Origin: Odoribacter sp.
GTDB lineage: Bacteria > Bacteroidota > Bacteroidia > Bacteroidales > Marinifilaceae
Direction: 5' to 3'
Length of the DNA: 20,387 bases
Assembly: GCA_020024465.1 (NCBI GenBank)
Contig: JAHHTT010000040.1
Location: forward strand, 1 to 20,387
Positions within the stretch are counted from its first letter, which is position 1; each line of letters starts with the position of its first letter. Shown here in pieces: positions 1-6,242 of this stretch. The notes under the pieces are model-generated. The model did not search any database. It saw only the letters and a program-made list of their open reading frames with translations, and was not told where the DNA came from. The position numbers and the translations under genes were made by a program.

Positions 1-772
1 ATGTTCTTGTTTCAATTCTTCCGTGCTCCAAAATAGGTTCTTCTTTATAAGTGGCATAGGATTTGCTGTCTTTATACTGTCTTCAATCCCGTATCGCAAT
101 GATTTTTAGTTTGCTTTCAGTTCAATGATATAATCACTTCCTTTCTGACGGAACTTGTTTATTATTGCTTTTTGAAAATACATAGCATCAGCAGTAATGA
201 TATTTCCGGAGACCTCTATTTTATCCAATAAATTAGGAGCAGCAGTGATTTCATAGCTTTTCTTTTGGCAAATGTCTGTTGCAATAGTAAATGCTGTTTT
301 GGTGGAAAAGCTGATACAATATCCGGATTCCGTCCGTTTTCGTACGTAGTACCCTTCATGGCTTTTCCGTCAATGCAAATGATGTCGGCAGTATCATCGA
401 CAGTTTCCTTATAGAATATTGCTGCATATGCAGATGCCATATTAGCCATGTTTCCATGGTTTATTCCTTACGGCATAACGTTGATTCCGAAGGAATACCT
501 TTATAGAATATACCATGGGATTGAAAGCGTTTTAAATGACGTTTACCGAATTGAATGATGTCAGCTCTGGATGTACACTTGCCTAAACGTGCTATTATTT
601 CAAGCATAAGAATATCCTCCAATTTATACTTGAGATTACCTTTGTTTGTTCTTCGATATTCCGGTACTGTTTTTACAAATTCTTGCAAGTGCGCTAAAAT
701 GCTTTTTTTTTGAATAATTTCAAGTGTTTCTTTTGTTGTAAATAGTGGTACAAAAAAATTGTATATCAACAA
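1..772 (-). pseudogene. Decayed ISAs1-family transposase, partial
   Basis: This is the remnant of a DDE transposase of the ISAs1 type, read right to left and cut by the left window edge. The N-terminal part (772-461) carries the helical domain ending in GIPSESTLCR. The middle part carries the hallmark IICIDGKAMKGT with the first catalytic Asp, then NPDIVSAF. The third part (about 300 to 1) carries ITADAMYFQ with the second Asp, then IIELKAN. Three lesions are visible. A frameshift near 470 separates CR from GINHGNMANM. A one-base loss near 314, in a run of T on the coding strand, shifts the frame after VSAF. A TAA at 106-108 sits where the family has Gln (KGNQ in relatives), with the frame continuing as KSLRYGIEDSIK. 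The first part has no in-frame ATG and could only begin at a TTG at 772. I could not identify terminal inverted repeats. No active transposase can be made. Confidence 0.85.
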
Positions 773-870
773 TATAAATGCTATTTTTCTGTAGCAAAAA
801 TAAAGGTGGTGACAATATCAATGTTGCATCGATTTTGAAACCACTTATAAAAAATAATTTTATGAAACAA

Positions 871-896
871 CAGAAACACCTCTGACGGTGCTTCTG
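871..896. repeat. Inverted repeat, 10-bp arms with one mismatch
   Basis: CAGAAACACC at 871-880 pairs with GGTGCTTCTG at 887-896 around a 6-nt loop, leaving one A-C mismatch. It lies just outside the transposase remnant. No U-run follows on either strand, so it is not a classic terminator. It could be part of the insertion-sequence end. Confidence 0.5.
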
Positions 897-1035
897 CATC
901 GTTGTACGCAAAGATAAGATGTTTTTTTGTCAAAACAAGTTAAATAAAACCGTTTTTTAAATGCAAGAGCCGTGTTCTTTTTATCTCTATAAAATTTATT
1001 TTTGACTAGCCTATACAAAGGTCCAACTTTTTTCT

Positions 1036-1043
1036 TAAATTTG
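1036..1043 (+). promoter_or_regulatory. Bacteroidetes -7-like element before the 1067 lipoprotein
   Basis: TAAATTTG matches the Bacteroidetes TAnnTTTG motif and lies 23 bases before the ATG at 1067. No good TTTG -33 element is found 19-21 bases upstream, so only half the promoter is supported. Confidence 0.4.
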
Positions 1044-1066
1044 TCCTAGGTATTAAGATTATATGA

Positions 1067-1510
1067 ATGAAAAATAAGAAAAATATTATCTTGCTTATAG
1101 TATTATTTTGGGGATTGCTAGGGTGTGAAATAGACAATACAAATGATGTTCAACCTTGGCAGGAAGATATCGTTAATACGTTAATAGATAAAGAATGGAG
1201 CAGGAATTTTCATGCATCATACCCGGGAAAAGAATTTGATGTAGAGGAAATTTGGATGTTCAGGAAGAATGCAACAGGATCTTTCAAAACGATTACGACA
1301 TATGAAGATCAAACTAAAGAAGAAATTATTACTTACTTTAAATGGAGTTTTACAACAACTCATTTTGATATTATCTATATGGATTATCCTAGATTTTGGC
1401 AAATTAAAGAATTAACCTCTGAAAAATTATGTGTAAATCAAACCTATGAAGATCCTATAAAATTTCCGGAAGAATCTAAAGACTATAGAGAATATACAGT
1501 AAAAAAATAA
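1067..1510 (+). CDS. Small lipoprotein of unknown function, lipocalin-like pattern
   Basis: This predicted 147-residue lipoprotein opens with a basic stretch (MKNKK) and a hydrophobic run, then a lipobox (LLGC, lipidated Cys20). It should therefore be exported by Sec and anchored in the envelope. I do not recognise the family by name. After Cys20 the chain alternates short beta-strand-like segments: WMFRKNATGSF, ITYFKWSF, HFDIIY, then WQIKELTSEKLCV. This resembles the pattern of Bacteroidetes lipocalin-like lipoproteins (a 'W..F..nGTG' start and an 'I..Lt..kL.l' end), but that is inference only. The gene is AT-rich compared with the nearby lpx genes and has no operon partner. A transposase remnant lies upstream and a convergent lipoprotein gene downstream. 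Its stop codon lies within the stem of the shared terminator at 1506-1530. Confidence 0.8.
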   Translation: MKNKKNIILLIVLFWGLLGCEIDNTNDVQPWQEDIVNTLIDKEWSRNFHASYPGKEFDVEEIWMFRKNATGSFKTITTYEDQTKEEIITYFKWSFTTTHFDIIYMDYPRFWQIKELTSEKLCVNQTYEDPIKFPEESKDYREYTVKK

Positions 1511-1530
1511 GGGTATTAACTACCCTTATT
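1506..1530. terminator. Bidirectional terminator between two convergent lipoprotein genes
   Basis: AATAAGGGTA (1506-1515) and TACCCTTATT (1521-1530) form a perfect 10-bp stem with loop TTAAC. It has A-rich sequence on the left and T-rich sequence on the right, so it can work in both directions. The stop codon of the plus-strand gene at 1508-1510 is inside the stem. Confidence 0.8.
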
Positions 1531-1545
1531 TTTAATACCGAAGAA

Positions 1546-2328
1546 TTAATCAACAAAATCGACCCTCACATTTGCTGATAAATCATCGCTTGGGGAGTGC
1601 ATCTTTCCTTGAAATTTCCAATTAAGATTGGTTTCGCTACCTTTAGCAGTCCATGTAAACGTATAATTTTCATGTTGCCCAGTTCCGGAAATAACTATAG
1701 CATTTTCCTTATTACCTCCTTCAATCGGCCCTGTTTTAGTTGCGTCTATCTTACAAGTAATCTCAAAGAAATAATACTTCCACGCGAACATATTAATATC
1801 TACAATACTGCGAATAGTTCTACCTGCATAAAAATCTGCATAAGCAGTAAAACCGTCAGCTAGTATGGACATTGTATTATAATTTGCCTTTGTTGCTATT
1901 GCTTGCACATTGTTACTTCTTTCAATCATAAAGGGAACATCTTCACTAATATTCCTAATCCACGTCTCCCCTCCATATGTTGTATATACGATCTGACTTA
2001 CATCTCCCCTTTTAGCAATAGCTTCCAGTTGGTTATTTAACATTCTCAAATCGTTTTCAAACCGAGTTTTATTAGCAGGGTTTATTTTTTGCAACTCTTC
2101 CCAGTCTTTATCTGTAATATAAGATAAAGCTGATATCTTTTTACTATCATTGATAAAATACTGACCTTCAGTCTTATTTATATCAACAAACTTTACCAAA
2201 ATTTCAGCATCTTGGTCATAACTCCTCGTAGTGGGGTTGTTCGCATCTATCGTTTCATCATTTGAGCATGATGTAACAACAAACCCTATTGATAATAGGG
2301 CTACTAAAAAATAAAATAATTTTTTCAT
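1546..2328 (-). CDS. Lipoprotein of unknown function
   Basis: This predicted 260-residue lipoprotein has the N-terminus MKKLFYFLVALLSIGF followed by lipobox VTSC, with the lipidated residue at Cys21. An acidic stretch (SNDETIDAN) follows, as is common in surface lipoproteins of Bacteroidales. I do not recognise the family. The middle has a helical segment with the pattern W-x2-L-x2-INP-x-NK-x2-FE-x2-L-x2-LN (about residues 75-98). The C-terminal half (about 200-260) looks beta-rich (NAIVISGTGQHENYTFTW, LNWKFQGKMHS), consistent with a small beta-sandwich. It stands alone, converging on the small lipoprotein gene at 1067. A TAAATTTG motif at 2400-2393 on its strand is a candidate promoter element and gives a leader of about 58 bases. 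Low GC and the neighbouring insertion-sequence remnant suggest an accessory segment. Confidence 0.85.
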   Translation of the reverse strand: MKKLFYFLVALLSIGFVVTSCSNDETIDANNPTTRSYDQDAEILVKFVDINKTEGQYFINDSKKISALSYITDKDWEELQKINPANKTRFENDLRMLNNQLEAIAKRGDVSQIVYTTYGGETWIRNISEDVPFMIERSNNVQAIATKANYNTMSILADGFTAYADFYAGRTIRSIVDINMFAWKYYFFEITCKIDATKTGPIEGGNKENAIVISGTGQHENYTFTWTAKGSETNLNWKFQGKMHSPSDDLSANVRVDFVD

Positions 2329-2373
2329 AATCTGTCAGTTTTGTGATTTAACAATAATTCAACGAGATAGAAA

Positions 2374-2391
2374 TGTATCTTTCCCGATACA
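2374..2391 (-). repeat. Perfect dyad just downstream of the lipoprotein -7 element
   Basis: TGTATC at 2374-2379 and GATACA at 2386-2391 flank a 6-nt centre. On the minus strand the dyad begins directly after the TAAATTTG element, about where transcription should start. It could be an operator or a 5' end hairpin. Confidence 0.4.
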
Positions 2392-2392
2392 A

Positions 2393-2400
2393 CAAATTTA
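2393..2400 (-). promoter_or_regulatory. Bacteroidetes -7 element for the lipoprotein at 1546-2328
   Basis: On the minus strand this reads TAAATTTG, a full match to TAnnTTTG. No clear TTTG lies at the right distance upstream, so the -33 half is unassigned. Confidence 0.45.
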
Positions 2401-2469
2401 CGATTTTTTTGCAAGTACGTTATAGTTCACACTATATTATGTACGGCTCTTGTATTTAACTTCTGAGTA

Positions 2470-2507
2470 ATGGGTAGGCATCCCTTACCCATACTGCAGG
2501 GTATGGG
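2470..2507. repeat. Two overlapping, mutually exclusive hairpins
   Basis: ATGGGTA (2470-2476) can pair with TACCCAT (2486-2492). The overlapping CCCATAC (2488-2494) can instead pair with GTATGGG (2501-2507). Both stems are perfect 7-bp matches that share the segment 2488-2492, so only one can form at a time. No coding region is adjacent. Confidence 0.5.
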
Positions 2508-2679
2508 CAAGATTTAATATATCGTGATTCGATGGTGTCGGAAATAGATGAAATTAATAGATAAAAATACCAAAAAGTATAATGTTCGGTAAAAATAATG
2601 TTGTAGATTTATACCGTTAAGCAGTAGGGTTTTACCGATTGTTTTTAATGTGAGTGTTTTGTGGGCTAAACTAAAGCTT

Positions 2680-2743
2680 GGAATGGATATTTTTCATTCC
2701 TGATAAAGACGTCGGAATTAAAGGCGTCTTTATTGTTTTTATT
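2680..2743 (+). terminator. Tandem hairpins with T-rich tail, terminator-like
   Basis: GGAATG (2680-2685) pairs with CATTCC (2695-2700). Then ATAAAGACG (2703-2711) pairs perfectly with CGTCTTTAT (2725-2733), followed by TGTTTTTATT. The second hairpin and T-run look like an intrinsic terminator on the plus strand. No plus-strand gene lies upstream: the nearest ends at 1510 with its own terminator. Confidence 0.5.
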
Positions 2744-2814
2744 ATGTATGGCTTGAGTTTTGTGGAATTTGTCTGAATAAAATGAGACAAGAAACCGAAA
2801 CATCTTCGTAATAT

Positions 2815-2846
2815 TTTCATGTTTCAAAATAAAAAGTTTAAATTTG
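2815..2846 (+). promoter_or_regulatory. lpxD promoter (Bacteroidetes -33/-7 type)
   Basis: TTTC at 2815-2818 (3 of 4 to TTTG) is followed after 20 bases by TAAATTTG at 2839-2846, a full match to TAnnTTTG. Transcription would start near 2853. The ATG at 2819 therefore lies inside the promoter and cannot be the main start. The ATG at 2864 is favoured, with a leader of roughly 10 bases. Confidence 0.6.
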
Positions 2847-2863
2847 CCGAAATTTTTGATACT

Positions 2864-3901
2864 ATGGAATTTAAAGCGAAAGATATTGCAGCACTTTTAC
2901 AAGGTACGGTAGAGGGAGACGGGGAAGTGCTGGTTAAAAACGTTTCCAAGATTGAAGAAGGGAAGCCTGAAACATTGGCATTCCTGGCTAATCCGAAATA
3001 TGAGCATTACATTTATACGACCGGAGCGTCGGTGGTGTTAGTAAATAATAGTTTTGTGCCGTCACAGCCCGTGCCGTGTACGATGATTCGTGTGCCCTCT
3101 GCTTATGAGGCAATAGCTGCTTTATTGCGGATGTATGAAGAAATGGTGAAACCGAAGCCGCAGGGAATTGAGCAGCCATCTTTTATTGCTGAAGGTGTGC
3201 AGTTGGGAAAAAATCCTTATATCGGTGCTTTTGCTTATATCGGGAAAGGGGCGAAAATCGGCAATGGTGTAAAAATTTATCCGCAAGTATATATTGGAGA
3301 AGGGGTAACGATTGGTGATAATACAACATTGTATGCTGGAGTGAAAGTATATTATGGATGTGTCATTGGAAATCATTGCACCATACATGCGGGGACGGTT
3401 GTCGGTGCCGATGGGTTCGGATTTGCTCCGGCAGGAGAGGATTATAATAAAGTGGCCCAGGTAGGTAATGTCGTTATAGAAGATTATGTGGAGATTGGTG
3501 GTAACACTTGTATTGATCGTGCTACAATGGGATCTACTCGAATTAAAAAAGGAGTAAAATTGGATAATTTGGTGCAGATTGCGCATAATGTGGTGGTAGG
3601 TGAAAATACTGTAATGGCTGCTCAATGTGGCATTGCCGGGACTACAAAAGTAGGCGCACACTGTATGTTTGGAGGACAGGTCGGTATTGCCGGCCATTTG
3701 AATATCGAAGACCATACAATGTTGGCCGCTCAGAGCGGCGTGTCGAATGATATCGCTGCCGGCTCCGTGTTGATGGGCGCTCCGGCTTTTGAGATAGGAA
3801 AATACCGTAAATCTTACGTATTATTCCGTAAGTTACCGGATTTGTACGGGCAATTGCGCGAATTGGAAAAAGAAATACAAACAATAAAGGCAAAACAATA
3901 A
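2864..3901 (+). CDS. lpxD: UDP-3-O-acylglucosamine N-acyltransferase LpxD
   Basis: LpxD adds the N-linked 3-hydroxyacyl chain, donated by acyl-ACP, to UDP-3-O-acylglucosamine, the third step of lipid A synthesis in the cytoplasm. The predicted protein has 345 residues, the usual length. It has an N-terminal uridine-binding domain (about 1-100, with KIEEGKPETLAFLANPKY), then a left-handed beta-helix of hexapeptide repeats (about 108-310) and a C-terminal helix. The expected catalytic His is His241 in QIAHNV, and GADGFGFAP marks the acyl and nucleotide binding region. An in-frame ATG at 2819 would add 15 residues, but it lies within the promoter, while MEFKAKDIAALL at 2864 matches relatives. 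It is first in the operon: its TAA overlaps the lpxC-fabZ ATG (TAATG). Confidence 0.95.
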   Translation: MEFKAKDIAALLQGTVEGDGEVLVKNVSKIEEGKPETLAFLANPKYEHYIYTTGASVVLVNNSFVPSQPVPCTMIRVPSAYEAIAALLRMYEEMVKPKPQGIEQPSFIAEGVQLGKNPYIGAFAYIGKGAKIGNGVKIYPQVYIGEGVTIGDNTTLYAGVKVYYGCVIGNHCTIHAGTVVGADGFGFAPAGEDYNKVAQVGNVVIEDYVEIGGNTCIDRATMGSTRIKKGVKLDNLVQIAHNVVVGENTVMAAQCGIAGTTKVGAHCMFGGQVGIAGHLNIEDHTMLAAQSGVSNDIAAGSVLMGAPAFEIGKYRKSYVLFRKLPDLYGQLRELEKEIQTIKAKQ

Positions 3902-5304
3902 TGATAGTAAAACAGAAGACACTAAAAGGTGAGTTTTCTCTGTGCGGAAAGGGGTTACATACGGGGAAGGATGTATGTGCCGTATTTAAACCGGCGGAGG
4001 TAAACACAGGTTATGTAATTGTGCGTACCGATTTGGAGGGTGCTCCGGAAATTCCGGCTTTAGCGAAATATGTTGAGTTTGCAGATCGAGCAAGTTGTCT
4101 CCGGAAAGATGGCGCACAGGTTATGACGTTGGAACATGCAATGGCAGCTTTGTATGGTTCTGGTATTGACAATTGCCGTATTGAACTGAACGGAGAAGAG
4201 TTCCCTATATTGGATGGCAGTGCCCGTTACTACACAGAAGCTATTGAAAATATCGGTTTGCAGGAGCAGGATGCCGAACGTCGTTTTTTTACTGTTAAGA
4301 AGCGAATGGAGTTCTGCAGTGAAGATGGGAAAACTCGTATAACTGTGGTGCCTGATTCAGAATATGCTGTAAATACTGTCGTTGCATACGATTCACCTTA
4401 TCTTACGATGCAATATGCATCGTATGTTGAAGGAGTGACAGATTTTGCCAAAGAAGTGGCTCCTTCTCGTACTTTTGTCTTTTTGCGCGATGCCGAGGCT
4501 TTGTTGGCAAATGGTTTGATTAAGGGCGGAGATTTAAGTAATGCAATTGTTATTGTAGATCGCAAAATGGAACAGACCGAAATAGACCATTTAGCTAAAC
4601 TGTTCGGTTATGATAATATTCAGGTGAAGGAGGGAATTCTTAATAATCTTGAATTATATTTTGATAATGAGCCTGCCCGTCACAAAATGTTGGATGTTAT
4701 CGGAGACCTCGCGTTGTGTGGCCGTTTTATCAAAGGACGTGTGATTGCCGAACGTCCGGGACATAAGGCGAATGCTTCGATGGTTAAAATGTTGTATAAA
4801 GAAATCGTTGCAGAAGAACGCGAAGATGCGTATCCTGCAGATTTGGATATTATCACAGAAACACCTTTGATGGATATCAATAAAATTCGTTCACTGTTGC
4901 CTCACCGTCCTCCGTTTTTGTTGGTTGACAAAATTTTCCGTCTGACGGACAATATGGTAATCGGATGTAAGAATGTTACAATGAACGAACCGCATTTCGT
5001 CGGTCACTTCCCGGAAGAACCTGTAATGCCAGGTGTATTAATGGTGGAAGCAATGTCTCAGTGTGGAGGTATTTTGGTATTGAACAGTGTTCCTGATCCT
5101 GAGAATTATTCTACGTATTTCATGAAAATTGATGGCGTGAAATTCCGTAATAAGGTTGTGCCCGGAGATACCTTGGTTTTTAAATTGATGACTACTGCAC
5201 CGATAAAACGAGGTATTGTTCAGATGAAAGGATATGCTTATGTAGGTAAAAAATTAGTGTGCGAAGGAGAATTTATGGCTCAAGTTGCAAAAACCAAAAA
5301 CTAA
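3901..5304 (+). CDS. lpxC-fabZ: Bifunctional UDP-3-O-acyl-GlcNAc deacetylase / 3-hydroxyacyl-ACP dehydratase
   Basis: This predicted 467-residue protein fuses two enzymes. Residues 1-305 are LpxC, the zinc deacetylase at the committed step of lipid A synthesis. The ligands His79 (LEHAMAAL), His261 and Asp265 (RHKMLDVIGD) and the active-site His288 (RPGHKAN) are all present, as are FPILDGSA and SRTFVF. Residues 323-467 are FabZ, the hot-dog fold dehydratase of fatty acid elongation, with LLPHRPPFLLVD, catalytic His369 in FVGHFP and Glu383 in MVEAMSQCGG. The fusion is typical of Bacteroidetes and may tie 3-hydroxyacyl-ACP use by LpxA and LpxD to its use in membrane lipid synthesis. The start overlaps the lpxD stop by one base, so translational coupling is likely. 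Both halves look catalytically intact. Confidence 0.96.
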   Translation: MIVKQKTLKGEFSLCGKGLHTGKDVCAVFKPAEVNTGYVIVRTDLEGAPEIPALAKYVEFADRASCLRKDGAQVMTLEHAMAALYGSGIDNCRIELNGEEFPILDGSARYYTEAIENIGLQEQDAERRFFTVKKRMEFCSEDGKTRITVVPDSEYAVNTVVAYDSPYLTMQYASYVEGVTDFAKEVAPSRTFVFLRDAEALLANGLIKGGDLSNAIVIVDRKMEQTEIDHLAKLFGYDNIQVKEGILNNLELYFDNEPARHKMLDVIGDLALCGRFIKGRVIAERPGHKANASMVKMLYKEIVAEEREDAYPADLDIITETPLMDINKIRSLLPHRPPFLLVDKIFRLTDNMVIGCKNVTMNEPHFVGHFPEEPVMPGVLMVEAMSQCGGILVLNSVPDPENYSTYFMKIDGVKFRNKVVPGDTLVFKLMTTAPIKRGIVQMKGYAYVGKKLVCEGEFMAQVAKTKN

Positions 5305-5316
5305 TAGTTATATTTG
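5285..5316 (+). promoter_or_regulatory. Candidate internal promoter for lpxA
   Basis: TTG at 5285-5287, inside the end of lpxC-fabZ, is followed after 21 bases by TATATTTG at 5309-5316, a full match to TAnnTTTG. It would give lpxA a separate transcript starting near 5323 with a leader of about 45 bases, besides read-through from lpxD. Confidence 0.45.
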
Positions 5317-5320
5317 CAAA

Positions 5321-5335
5321 CTGAACTTTGTTCAG
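5321..5335. repeat. Perfect 6-bp dyad at the presumed lpxA transcript start
   Basis: CTGAAC (5321-5326) and GTTCAG (5330-5335) flank TTT. The dyad sits where the transcript from the internal promoter would begin. It could be an operator or a 5' stabilising hairpin. Confidence 0.45.
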
Positions 5336-5367
5336 GGACACTTAGTTATTCATTAAATAAAGAACGA

Positions 5368-6147
5368 ATGAAACAACCGTTAGCCTATGTTCATCCAGAA
5401 GCGCAAATCGCTGACAATGTAGTGATAGAACCTTTTGTAACGATTGATAAAAATGTGGTGATAGAAGAAGGTACGCGCATTGGATCGAATGTAACTATTA
5501 TGGAAGGTGCACATATTGGCAAAAATTGTAAAATTTTTCCGGGAGCGGTGATTTCCGCTGTGCCACAGGATTTGAAATTTAAAGGTGAAAAATCAATTGT
5601 TAGAATTGGTGATAATACGACGATTCGGGAATGTGCTACTGTTAATAGGGGCACTGCTGCGAGAGGATTAACCGAAATTGGTAACAACTGTTTGATTATG
5701 GCGTATGCACATATAGCCCACGACTGTTCAATTGGTAATAACTGCATTATCACGAATGCATGTCAGTTGGCTGGAGAGGTTGTTGTTGAAGATTTTGCTA
5801 TTTTAGGCGGAATGACAGCTGTGCATCAATTTGTACATATCGGTAAACATACCATGATTCAAGGAGGCTCGTTGATCGGAAAAGATGTACCTCCATATGT
5901 AAAAGCAGGACGTTTGCCTCTGTCCTATGCAGGCGTGAATTCTATCGGTCTGCGCCGTCGTGATTTCTCCAATGAGAAAATCAATGAGATTCAGGATGTC
6001 TATCGAATTCTTTATCAGTCAGGTTTGAATTTTTCTGACGCAATTGAAAGAATAGAAGCTGAAATGCCGGCCTCTAAGGAGCGTGATGAAATTATTCTGT
6101 TTGTGCGTAACAGCAAGCGGGGGATAATGAAAGGATATTTTGGATAG
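5368..6147 (+). CDS. lpxA: UDP-N-acetylglucosamine O-acyltransferase LpxA
   Basis: LpxA transfers a 3-hydroxyacyl chain from ACP to the 3-OH of UDP-GlcNAc, the first step of lipid A synthesis. The predicted 259-residue protein has the family's normal length. Residues 1-190 are a left-handed beta-helix of hexapeptide repeats and the rest is a helical C-terminus containing SIGLRRRDFSN. The catalytic base is His118, the second His of AHIAHDC. FPGAVISAVPQDLKFKGE and INRGT-like VNRGTAARG match the family, as does AVHQFVHIG. An upstream in-frame TTG at 5314 would add 18 residues unlike the family and overlaps the -7 element, so ATG 5368 is chosen. The gap from lpxC-fabZ is 63 bases. It is the last gene of the operon, ended by the hairpins at 6160-6238. 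Confidence 0.95.
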   Translation: MKQPLAYVHPEAQIADNVVIEPFVTIDKNVVIEEGTRIGSNVTIMEGAHIGKNCKIFPGAVISAVPQDLKFKGEKSIVRIGDNTTIRECATVNRGTAARGLTEIGNNCLIMAYAHIAHDCSIGNNCIITNACQLAGEVVVEDFAILGGMTAVHQFVHIGKHTMIQGGSLIGKDVPPYVKAGRLPLSYAGVNSIGLRRRDFSNEKINEIQDVYRILYQSGLNFSDAIERIEAEMPASKERDEIILFVRNSKRGIMKGYFG

Positions 6148-6159
6148 CCTGTTTTGGGG

Positions 6160-6209
6160 TATAATAAATAAAATCCGGACAGTTTACTGTTCGGATTTTA
6201 TTTATTATA
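6160..6209. terminator. Long AT-rich hairpin after lpxA
   Basis: Bases 6160-6177 pair perfectly with 6192-6209 (18 bp). The pairing extends inward through a G-T and four more pairs (6178-6182 with 6187-6191), leaving a 4-nt loop. It ends in an A-run (6209-6215) on the plus strand, so its T-run faces the minus strand. It is the second stop for transcripts arriving from pckA. Confidence 0.75.
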
Positions 6210-6210
6210 A

Positions 6211-6238
6211 AAAAACCTTCCGATTTCGGAAGGTTTTT
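6211..6238. terminator. Bidirectional terminator between lpxA and pckA
   Basis: Bases 6211-6222 and 6227-6238 form a perfect 12-bp stem (core ACCTTCCG / CGGAAGGT) with a 4-nt loop, A-run on the left and T-run on the right. This is a textbook two-way terminator serving lpxA (plus) and pckA (minus), whose stop codon is 4 bases away. Confidence 0.9.
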
Positions 6239-6242
6239 ATGA

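Larger units (their letters stand above)
773..1066. other. Gene-free stretch beside the transposase remnant
   Basis: This AT-rich stretch has no convincing coding region. It holds the imperfect inverted repeat at 871-896 and the short promoter-like motif at 1036-1043. The outer end of the insertion sequence should lie here, but no clear terminal repeat or target duplication was seen. Confidence 0.5.
2329..2863. other. Long intergenic region between a lipoprotein gene and lpxD
   Basis: About 535 bases hold no convincing protein gene. From left to right it contains a leader and promoter for the leftward lipoprotein gene, two overlapping hairpins (2470-2507), a hairpin pair ending in a T-rich run (2680-2743), and the lpxD promoter (2815-2846). 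The sequence between them is AT-rich and featureless to the eye. Confidence 0.6.

Noticed and set aside
720..911. A 63-codon minus-strand frame overlapping the transposase N-terminus
   Set aside because: It overlaps the better-supported transposase frame in another phase, and its composition (Phe/Cys/Ile runs) looks like AT-rich noise.
3122..3715. Long antisense frames under lpxD, lpxC-fabZ, pckA and fecR
   Set aside because: All are in strongly supported genes read on the opposite strand, with no motifs of their own.
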